Below, piece after piece: positions 42,497 through 48,688 of a DNA stretch of 55,265 bases. The DNA is from an uncultured Eubacteriales bacterium (lineage in GTDB: Bacteria > Bacillota > Clostridia > HGM11514). A program made the position numbers and the translations under genes. Location: positions 1 through 55,265 of the forward strand of contig CABUMF010000012.1 in assembly GCA_902492655.1 (NCBI GenBank). The letters are read 5' to 3'. Within the stretch, counting starts at the first letter, position 1. Every line of letters starts with the position of its first letter. The notes beneath the pieces are model-generated. The model was given only the letters and a program-made list of their open reading frames with translations, ran no database searches and was not told the DNA's origin.

Positions 42497-44092
42497 TTAT
42501 TTTTTAAGCGCCGCCTCTATAAAGCCCACAAAGAGCGGATGCGGCTTATTGGGTCTTGACTTAAACTCGGGATGATACTGAACTCCCACATAAAAGTCCC
42601 TATCCGATATTTCAACGGTTTCCACCAAATCTCCGTCGGGAGACAGTCCGCTTATTGTAAGACCGCCTTTCTCCACAGCCTCTCTGTAATCATTGTTAAA
42701 TTCGTATCTGTGCCTATGTCTTTCGCTTATGCTTTTGGTTTTATAGCACCGCTCCATTGTTGTTCCCGGCTTTATCTCGCAGGGATACGCACCCAGCCTT
42801 AATGTTCCGCCTTTATCAATATCGCTGTGTTGACCGGGCATAAAGTCAATAATTTTATGGGGACAGCTTTCGTCAAACTCACCGGAATTTGCGTCCTTAT
42901 ATCCAAGAACATTCCTTGCATACTCTATTACCGCAATCTGCATACCGAGGCAGATACCAAAATACGGAACATTGTTTTCACGGGCATATTTTGCCGAAAG
43001 AATCATGCCTTCAATTCCTCGGTTTCCAAAGCCTCCCGGAACGATTATTCCGTCAAGTCCGGAAAGTGCGTCTTTATATGTAGCCTCTGTCAATTCCTCG
43101 GAATCAATCCAGCTGATTTCAACATCGGTATTAAAGCAATAGCCTGCATGGCGAAGTGCCTCCGCAACAGACAAATATGCATCGTGGAGCGCAACATACT
43201 TCCCTACCAAGCCGATTTTAACAATCTTATCCCTTGAATGAATCCTGTCAACAAGCTTTCTCCAATCGGTTAAATCAGCCTCCGGTGCGTCTATCCCCAG
43301 TTCTCGTAGCACAACCGCCGAAAAGTTCGATTTTTCAAGCATTAACGGTGTTTCGTAGAGGTTCGGAAGGGTTATGTTTTCAATAACGCAGTCCTGCTTT
43401 ACATTACAAAACATTGATATTTTCTTGAATATAGACTCCTCAAGCGGCTCATCGCAGCGAAGCACAATGATGTTAGGGTTTATTCCCATACCCTGAAGCT
43501 CCTTAACCGAATGCTGTGTAGGCTTTGACTTATGCTCGTCACTCCCCCGTAAAAACGGAACAAGGGTTACATGAATAAACAGGCTGTTTTCTCTGCCAAC
43601 CTCCAAGGACACCTGCCTTGCCGCCTCCAAAAACGGCTGTGACTCAATATCTCCGATTGTTCCGCCGATTTCGGTTATTACTATATCGGCATTCGTCTTT
43701 TTGCCGACATTATACACAAATTCCTTTATTTCGTTCGTAATGTGAGGAATGACCTGAACCGTTGAGCCGAGATATTCGCCCCTTCTTTCCTTATCGAGCA
43801 CATTCCAGTAAACCTTACCGGTTGTAAGATTTGAATACTTATTCAGGTTCTCGTCAATAAATCTTTCATAGTGTCCCAAATCAAGATCCGTTTCGGCTCC
43901 GTCCTCGGTAACATACACCTCGCCGTGCTGATACGGACTCATAGTTCCCGGGTCGACATTAATATACGGGTCAAGCTTTTGCGCCGCAACCTTCAGTCCC
44001 CTTGCCTTGCAAAGCCTTCCCAGTGCCGCCGCGGTTATTCCTTTGCCAAGTCCCGATACAACTCCGCCTGTCACAAAAACATACTTTGTCAT
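42497..44092 (-). CDS. pyrG: CTP synthase
   Basis: The 531-residue enzyme makes CTP from UTP, ATP and glutamine. The synthase domain starts KYVFVTGGVVSGLGKGITAAALG (P-loop GGVVSGLGKG). The glutaminase domain holds FGICLGMQIAVIEYAR with the catalytic Cys, and YHPEFKSRP supplies the His-Glu pair. GAGGAGATGG precedes the ATG at 44092; the upstream open frame is not used. It lies 17 bases behind asnB in the same direction, so both glutamine-using enzymes share a transcript. Confidence 0.96.
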   Translation of the reverse strand: MTKYVFVTGGVVSGLGKGITAAALGRLCKARGLKVAAQKLDPYINVDPGTMSPYQHGEVYVTEDGAETDLDLGHYERFIDENLNKYSNLTTGKVYWNVLDKERRGEYLGSTVQVIPHITNEIKEFVYNVGKKTNADIVITEIGGTIGDIESQPFLEAARQVSLEVGRENSLFIHVTLVPFLRGSDEHKSKPTQHSVKELQGMGINPNIIVLRCDEPLEESIFKKISMFCNVKQDCVIENITLPNLYETPLMLEKSNFSAVVLRELGIDAPEADLTDWRKLVDRIHSRDKIVKIGLVGKYVALHDAYLSVAEALRHAGYCFNTDVEISWIDSEELTEATYKDALSGLDGIIVPGGFGNRGIEGMILSAKYARENNVPYFGICLGMQIAVIEYARNVLGYKDANSGEFDESCPHKIIDFMPGQHSDIDKGGTLRLGAYPCEIKPGTTMERCYKTKSISERHRHRYEFNNDYREAVEKGGLTISGLSPDGDLVETVEISDRDFYVGVQYHPEFKSRPNKPHPLFVGFIEAALKK

Positions 44093-44109
44093 TTTTCCAT
44101 CTCCTCTTT

Positions 44110-45690
44110 TTATTTTCCGCTGTCGCCATAGTTTGAAAGGACTCTCGCCGACGGATCGTTTACATTGCATCCGTCCCACTGCTTATTGGGCATCCAAAAA
44201 TCAACCACCATACCGCTTTGACCTTCGTAATACTTCTCAAATATTTCACGATACAAAAGCGATTCCTTGGTAAACGGTCTTGAATGCTCGTATTTCTGTA
44301 TCTTTTCCTCGTATTCCTTATCGGTATAAAAATCCTTTGCGTATTCCTGCAAATACCATACCAGAGAATGTCCCACCGCATCGGAAAATGCCGCCTTTTC
44401 ACGGTACAAAATATCATGAGGCAAATAATCGCCCTCAAAAGCATGACGAAGCAGATATTTACCTTTGTTATACTTGTTAAGCTTCATTTCCGGATCAATG
44501 CTCATTACATATTCCACAAAATCCAAATCCCCAAAGGGAACCCTCGCCTCAAGGGAGTTTACGGAAATACATCTGTCAGCTCTTAACACATCGTACATAT
44601 GAAGCTCCCGAACCCTTTTTTGCGATTCCTTCTGAAATTCCTCCGCATTGGGCGCAAAATCGGTATATTTGTATCCGAACAGCTCATCGGATATTTCCCC
44701 CGTCAAAAGCACCCTGATGTCGGTGTTTTCATGAATATACTTGCAAAGAAGATACATTCCCATGCTTGCCCTGATTGTTGTGATGTCATATGTTCCCAAA
44801 ATCTTTATGACCTCGTCCAAGGATGACAAAACATCTTCCTTTGTGATAATCACTTCCGTATGGTCACTCCCGATATAATCGGCAACCTGCTTTGCGTATT
44901 TTAAGTCAATAGCGTCCTTTTCCATGCCTATTGCGAAGGTTCTTATCGGCATTTTGCTCTTTTTCTGCGCAATGGCACACACCAAAGAGGAATCAAGCCC
45001 GCCCGAAAGCAAAAAGCCAACCTTTGCGTCCGCCACAAGCCTTTTTTCAATTCCGGCTACAAGCTTATCGTGAATATTTTTGCAAACCGTTTCAATATCG
45101 TCATGAACAACTTCATTAACCTGCGTCATATCACGGTACGAAATGAACTTTCCGTCCTTATAATAGTGACCCGGAGGGAAAGGCATAATGTTATCCGAAA
45201 TCCCCACAATGTTTTTGGGCTCGCTGGCAAACACAATTTTTCCGCTTCTGTCATAGCCGTAATAGAGCGGTCTTATGCCTATCGGGTCGCGCGCCGCCAC
45301 GAAATCCTTGGATTTTGAATCATATATTATGCACGCATACTCAGCGTCCAGCATATTGAACATATTAACGCCGTATTCCCTATACATCGGCAGAAGTATC
45401 TCGCAATCGCTGTCGCTTTTGAATTTATAGCCCTTTTTAACCAAATCGTCCTTGAGTGCTTTAAACCCGTATATTTCACCGTTGCATATCACATAGTCAT
45501 CACCCAGCGAAAAGGGTTGCATACCCTCGGGTGTAAGCCCCATGATTGCAAGCCTGTGAAAGCCTATCACACCGTTTTCAAGCTTCACTATCCTGCTGTC
45601 GTCAGGTCCTCTTGAAACCGTTTTTTCAAACCCGTCTTCAAACAATTCATAATCAAAATCTTCGCTCAAATATCCCATTATAGAACACAT
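44110..45690 (-). CDS. asnB: Asparagine synthase (glutamine-hydrolysing)
   Basis: The 526-residue enzyme has the nucleophilic Cys2 of class II glutaminases (MCSIMGYL) and the SRGPDDS loop, then the ATP-pyrophosphatase motif FLLSGGLDSSLVCA near residue 230, and GEISDELFGYKY later. It makes asparagine from aspartate, ATP and glutamine. AAGGTAAAG precedes the ATG. The transcript begins with the attenuator-like leader at 45818-45868. It is the first gene of the asnB-pyrG pair. Confidence 0.96.
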   Translation of the reverse strand: MCSIMGYLSEDFDYELFEDGFEKTVSRGPDDSRIVKLENGVIGFHRLAIMGLTPEGMQPFSLGDDYVICNGEIYGFKALKDDLVKKGYKFKSDSDCEILLPMYREYGVNMFNMLDAEYACIIYDSKSKDFVAARDPIGIRPLYYGYDRSGKIVFASEPKNIVGISDNIMPFPPGHYYKDGKFISYRDMTQVNEVVHDDIETVCKNIHDKLVAGIEKRLVADAKVGFLLSGGLDSSLVCAIAQKKSKMPIRTFAIGMEKDAIDLKYAKQVADYIGSDHTEVIITKEDVLSSLDEVIKILGTYDITTIRASMGMYLLCKYIHENTDIRVLLTGEISDELFGYKYTDFAPNAEEFQKESQKRVRELHMYDVLRADRCISVNSLEARVPFGDLDFVEYVMSIDPEMKLNKYNKGKYLLRHAFEGDYLPHDILYREKAAFSDAVGHSLVWYLQEYAKDFYTDKEYEEKIQKYEHSRPFTKESLLYREIFEKYYEGQSGMVVDFWMPNKQWDGCNVNDPSARVLSNYGDSGK

Positions 45691-45817
45691 AACTCTTTAC
45701 CTTCTTTTCCAATATCTTATGTAATTTCTTGCTTCAGTTTTTTATCCGCTCCGGGGCTTTCCTACATTTTTCAGCTAAATTCCCATTCATATAAAACACC
45801 AAGCTTTCAAATAAAAA

Positions 45818-45855
45818 TAAAAAAGGCGTCAATGGGACCAAATCCCAAAGACACC
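45818..45855 (-). terminator. Attenuator-type terminator in the asnB leader
   Basis: On the minus strand GGTGTC pairs with GACGCC, and inside it TGGGA with TCCCA, followed by six T. It starts about 13 nt after the predicted transcription start and well ahead of the gene, so transcription must pass it. A competing hairpin (CAAAG/CTTTG with loop GTGT, 45846-45859) shares the GGTGTC strand. This looks like an antiterminator switch. Confidence 0.8.
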
Positions 45856-45874
45856 TTTGCCTTCAATAAATCAT

Positions 45875-45903
45875 ATTATAACACAACAACCTTGCTTTGT
45901 CAA
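45875..45903 (-). promoter_or_regulatory. Promoter of asnB-pyrG
   Basis: Minus-strand TTGACA (45898-45903) and TATAAT (45875-45880), 17 bases apart, with TGTGT before the -10. Confidence 0.9.
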
Positions 45904-45964
45904 GTACTTTTTGTTAAGATTTTCGGGTTTTACGCAAAAGATAGCGAAAACAAGAAAAAGGACT

Positions 45965-46241
45965 TCAAAACAAGTCGCTGTGTGTACCGGTTCTGGTTAA
46001 GCTTAAAATGAGCGTGCTTTCGTGAATGCGATATATGAGCAACCAATCAGGTAATATGTGACATTCCCGATAATCCTTATATTCTCCGGTCAATGAATGA
46101 TCAAGGTATTGTTCCGGCAAAACTTCTCCGCTTGCCAAAATATCAATTACTTTTTTTCAGTAACGATAAATCGTAACCTCTTTTTTTGACAAGCTTATAG
46201 TCCTTTCTAAATCGAGATGACATCACTATTTCATATTTCAT
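45965..46241 (-). pseudogene. YafQ-family toxin with a frameshift in a run of seven A
   Basis: The frame starts ATG at 46241, overlapping the antitoxin stop by four bases. It reads MKYEIVMSSRFRKDYK onward for 32 residues to a stop after LLKKSN. With one base less in the A7 run (46152-46158), the frame continues VIDILASGEVL, then LTGEYKDYRECHILPDWLLIYR and TRTGTHSDLF, giving 91 residues, the YafQ length. The catalytic set of YafQ (His, His/Asp-Trp and the final GTH..LF) is kept. The defect may be a true mutation, a sequencing error in the homopolymer, or slippage-dependent expression. If it is intact, the product is a ribosome-dependent mRNA interferase. Confidence 0.85.
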
Positions 46242-46513
46242 GATTCCAAATCCTTAAACAATTCCTCGCTGCTTGCATATTTTTTTGACGGAATTTTACC
46301 GCTTATCATATCATCGGTTTCTTTCATGGCTGCAAGCGTTTCTGAATTGGGAATGTCTGTGGCAATCTCAAAGGGTATTTTTCCTTGACGCACAACCTGT
46401 CTTAAAAACATATTCATTGCAGTTGTCATATTAAGCCCCATATCGGCAAGCATTGTATCTGCTTGTTTTTTCAGCTCTTTATCCATACGAATACTCATAT
46501 TAACCGTTTCCAT
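46238..46513 (-). CDS. RelB/DinJ-family antitoxin
   Basis: The 91-residue protein has a ribbon-helix-helix N-terminus (VNMSIRMDKELKKQADTML, then GLNMTTAMNMFLRQVVRQGKIPF), the pattern of RelB/DinJ antitoxins. These bind their own promoter through the N-terminus and neutralise a RelE/YafQ toxin through the C-terminal part (NSETLAAMKETDDMISGKIPSKKYASSEELFKDLES). GGAGGAGG lies seven bases before the ATG. Its stop overlaps the toxin start (ATGA). An 8-bp palindrome at the promoter could be the operator. Confidence 0.92.
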   Translation of the reverse strand: METVNMSIRMDKELKKQADTMLADMGLNMTTAMNMFLRQVVRQGKIPFEIATDIPNSETLAAMKETDDMISGKIPSKKYASSEELFKDLES

Positions 46514-46534
46514 AAGATTACCTCCTCCTTATCA

Positions 46535-46571
46535 GTATATACATTGTACCACAAAATATGTGCATTGTCAA
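46535..46571 (-). promoter_or_regulatory. Promoter of the toxin-antitoxin operon with a palindrome
   Basis: Minus-strand TTGACA (46566-46571) and TACAAT (46543-46548), 17 bases apart, with TGTGG before the -10. The palindrome GTATATAC (46535-46542) sits at the transcription start and may be the antitoxin operator. Confidence 0.75.
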
Positions 46572-46582
46572 TACAAAAACAC

Positions 46583-46612
46583 AAAAAAGGACAAAGCCAC
46601 TGCCTTGTCCTT
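46583..46612 (-). terminator. Terminator of the perR-rubrerythrin-rubredoxin operon
   Basis: GGACAA (46589-46594) and TTGTCC (46605-46610) form the stem, extended by flanking AA/TT. The minus strand ends in six T. It overlaps the region just upstream of the toxin-antitoxin promoter. Confidence 0.8.
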
Positions 46613-46646
46613 TAATTGTTAAAACCTATCGGGTTCTATCGGAAAA

Positions 46647-46802
46647 TTATTCTTCCTCGAACATATCCTTGCCGAGTCCGCATACGGGGCAAACCCAATC
46701 CTCGGGAACATCCTCCCACGCTGTGCCGGGAGCAACACCGTTATCGGGATCGCCGATTTCGGGATCATAAACATATCCGCAGGGACAAACATACTTTTTC
46801 AT
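46647..46802 (-). CDS. Rubredoxin
   Basis: The 51-residue protein, too short for many gene finders, reads MKKYVCPCGYVYDPEIGD and ends EDWVCPVCGLGKDMFEEE. The two iron-binding pairs are CPCGY (CXXCG) and CPVCG. It carries electrons between reductase and acceptor, here most likely the reverse rubrerythrin encoded 26 bases upstream in the same operon. Length and motif order are those of a standard rubredoxin. Confidence 0.97.
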   Translation of the reverse strand: MKKYVCPCGYVYDPEIGDPDNGVAPGTAWEDVPEDWVCPVCGLGKDMFEEE

Positions 46803-46828
46803 AATAATTCCTCCGTTATTATTTATTC

Positions 46829-47383
46829 TTAGCCGAAATATCTCTTGAGCATACCCTCGAAGCCCTTACCATGTCGAGCTTCGTCCTTAGCCATTTCATG
46901 AACAGTATCGTGAATAGCATCATAGTTGAGCTCTTTTGCTCTCTTTGCAAGCTTAAGCTTACCTTCGGTTGCACCGCATTCAGCTTCTGCACGAAGAGTA
47001 AGGTTCTTCTTTGTATCCGGGAAAACTACTTCTCCGAGAAGCTCTGCAAACTTTGCAGCGTGCTCAGCCTCTTCCCAAGCTGCTCTGATATAAAAATCGC
47101 CGATTTCGGGATAACCCTCTCTGATTGCCTGACGGCCCATAGCGATATACATACCAACCTCTGTGCATTCGCCTTCAAAGTTTGCCTTCAAGCCTTCATA
47201 AACCTCAGGATCAATCTTGTCCTTTGCGCCTACGCCGATTTCATGCTCACATACAAAGTTGAGCTCTGCGCCTTCGTCCATCTTCTTGAACTTTTCAGCA
47301 GGAACACCGCACTGAGGGCACTTTTCGGGTGCCGAATCTCCTTCGTGAATGTAACCGCATACTGTACATACATACTTTGCCAT
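46829..47383 (-). CDS. Reverse rubrerythrin
   Basis: The 184-residue protein starts with a rubredoxin-like domain (AKYVCTVCGYIHEG and CPQCGVP, residues 2-30), followed by the ferritin-like diiron domain. The diiron domain carries its Glu ligands in ECTEVGMY, EEAEHAAKF, EAECGATEG and EMAKDEARHGKGF. Classical rubrerythrins have the rubredoxin domain at the C-terminus; this is the reverse order known from Clostridium. It reduces hydrogen peroxide and oxygen to water. GGAGG precedes the ATG at 47383, downstream of the open-frame start at 47398. It lies 21 bases after perR. Confidence 0.95.
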   Translation of the reverse strand: MAKYVCTVCGYIHEGDSAPEKCPQCGVPAEKFKKMDEGAELNFVCEHEIGVGAKDKIDPEVYEGLKANFEGECTEVGMYIAMGRQAIREGYPEIGDFYIRAAWEEAEHAAKFAELLGEVVFPDTKKNLTLRAEAECGATEGKLKLAKRAKELNYDAIHDTVHEMAKDEARHGKGFEGMLKRYFG

Positions 47384-47404
47384 AATAAATACCTCCAAAA
47401 AAAA

Positions 47405-47779
47405 TTATTTTATACAATTATTGCATACACCGTAAAAAACCAGGCTGCACTTTTCGACCTTTCCGATGCTCTGCAAAGACTGCTCAAACCCGTCCTCAAG
47501 ACAGGATCCAGGTACATCGTAGAGCCTTCCGCATTTTGAACACTTAAAATGGTAGTGAAGTGTTGTATCCGCATCGTAAAACGCAGAACCGTCACTTGTA
47601 TTGATGACCGCAACCTTATTCTCCTTCTCAAACATCTTGAGATTGCGATACACCGTTGCCATACTGAGAGACGGATGCTCAACCTTCAAATCGGAAAAAA
47701 TCTTCTCAACCCTCGGATGAACACGATGACTGTTCAAATATTCAAATATAGCTTCACGCTGTCTGCTGTATTTAATCAT
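47405..47779 (-). CDS. perR: PerR/Fur-family metal-dependent repressor
   Basis: The 124-residue protein has the Fur winged helix (RQREAIFEYLNSHRVHP, then SLSMATVYRNLKMF) and a dimerisation domain. Two zinc pairs are Cys80/Cys83 and Cys119/Cys122, and His75, His77 and His35 are candidates for the regulatory metal site. Its position in front of reverse rubrerythrin and rubredoxin argues for PerR, the peroxide sensor. Its operator, however, matches the B. subtilis Fur box, so Fur is not excluded. GGAGG lies before the ATG. Confidence 0.88.
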   Translation of the reverse strand: MIKYSRQREAIFEYLNSHRVHPRVEKIFSDLKVEHPSLSMATVYRNLKMFEKENKVAVINTSDGSAFYDADTTLHYHFKCSKCGRLYDVPGSCLEDGFEQSLQSIGKVEKCSLVFYGVCNNCIK

Positions 47780-47799
47780 CTGCGCTCCTCCGTAAAATG

Positions 47800-47822
47800 A
47801 TAATGATAATTATTATCATTAT
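47800..47822 (-). promoter_or_regulatory. Fur/PerR-type operator of the perR operon
   Basis: TGATAAT-T-ATTATCA (47804-47818) is a perfect 7-1-7 repeat equal to the published B. subtilis Fur box, and it extends to an 11-1-11 inverted repeat (47800-47822). It sits at the transcription start, just below the -10. The adjacent perR product is the likely binder. Confidence 0.9.
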
Positions 47823-47823
47823 T

Positions 47824-47851
47824 ATTATATCACATTTTTCTCATTTGTCAA
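47824..47851 (-). promoter_or_regulatory. Promoter of the perR operon
   Basis: Minus-strand TTGACA (47846-47851) and TATAAT (47824-47829), 16 bases apart, with TGTGA before the -10. The operator follows at once. Confidence 0.85.
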
Positions 47852-47880
47852 GTGTTTTTTTTAAAAATTTACGGAATATT

Positions 47881-47909
47881 TTGGTAATTTTGTGAATATC
47901 ATTTATAAG
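47881..47909 (+). promoter_or_regulatory. Possible promoter of the double-OB protein gene
   Basis: TTGGTA (47881-47886) and TATAAG (47904-47909) with a 17-base spacer. The hexamers are moderate. Confidence 0.5.
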
Positions 47910-47937
47910 AATATTATTTACAAAGGGGCGTTTTAAT

Positions 47938-48582
47938 ATGTGTATCAATCTTGAAAACAACGAAGTGGAAGTTTTGGGTACGGTCAGTGGCGAGCCTGTT
48001 TTCAGCCATGAGATTTACGGTGAAGGATTCTATTGTTTTACATTGAATATCAAAAGGCTGAGCGATATTTATGACACGGTTTCCGTAACGATTTCCGAAC
48101 GCTTAATGAACGGTATTGATTTTTGTGAGGGCACACACCTTCACATAAAAGGTCAATTCAGGTCGTACAACAACTACGGTGAGGGCGAAAGAAAGCTTAT
48201 GCTTACGGTTTTTGTCAAGGATATTGAAAGGTGCGAGCCTTCCGAAAACATTAACTTCATTTATCTGAACGGCTTTATTTGCAAAATTCCCTCCTACAGA
48301 ACCACACCCTTCGGAAGAGAAATAACCGATCTTTTAATTGCGGTCAACCGTCAATACAACAAATCCGATTACATCCCCTGCATCGCCTGGGGCAGAAATG
48401 CACGGTTTGCTTCAAATCTTCAGGTCGGGGACAACATCAGAATCTGGGGACGGGTTCAAAGCCGTGAATACCAAAAGCATCTGAGCGAAAACGAAATTGT
48501 CAACCGCACGGCGTACGAGATTTCCATTTCAAAGCTGGAAACGGTTTCCGAAGAGCAAAATCATATGCTGAACGCAGAATAA
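47938..48582 (+). CDS. Tandem OB-fold, SSB-like protein
   Basis: The 214-residue protein looks like two OB folds in tandem: about residues 5-100 (VEVLGTVSGEPVFSHE...GQFRSYNNYGEGERKLMLTVFVKDIE) and about 105-205 (FIYLNGFICKIPSYRTTPFGREITDLLIAV, then DYIPCIAWGRNARFASNLQVGDNIRIWGRVQSREY). The second half is closest to bacterial single-stranded DNA-binding proteins. The acidic tail of SSB is missing; it ends EEQNHMLNAE. Such proteins are called SSB in clostridial genomes. AAAGGGGCG precedes the ATG. No replication genes adjoin it. Confidence 0.8.
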   Translation: MCINLENNEVEVLGTVSGEPVFSHEIYGEGFYCFTLNIKRLSDIYDTVSVTISERLMNGIDFCEGTHLHIKGQFRSYNNYGEGERKLMLTVFVKDIERCEPSENINFIYLNGFICKIPSYRTTPFGREITDLLIAVNRQYNKSDYIPCIAWGRNARFASNLQVGDNIRIWGRVQSREYQKHLSENEIVNRTAYEISISKLETVSEEQNHMLNAE

Positions 48583-48591
48583 TGCTAATAT

Positions 48592-48624
48592 GAAAGGGCT
48601 TCCTTTGGAGCTCTTTCTTTTTTT
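48592..48624 (+). terminator. Terminator after the double-OB protein gene
   Basis: GAAAGGGCT (48592-48600) and AGCTCTTTC (48609-48617) pair with one mismatch around an eight-base loop, followed by seven T. Confidence 0.85.
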
Positions 48625-48637
48625 GTCCTCCCCTTTA

Positions 48638-48666
48638 TTGACAAATGCCTTTAATTGATGTAAAAT
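48638..48666 (+). promoter_or_regulatory. Promoter of feoAB
   Basis: TTGACA (48638-48643) and TAAAAT (48661-48666), 17 bases apart. No Fur-box-like repeat overlaps it. Confidence 0.8.
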
Positions 48667-48688
48667 GTAATATAGGGGGTAATATTCT

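Noticed and set aside
45738..45795. Possible 18-residue leader peptide (MNGNLAEKCRK...) upstream of asnB
   Set aside because: The ribosome site is weak and the codons show no Asn or Gln run, so it is not convincing as a peptide attenuator.
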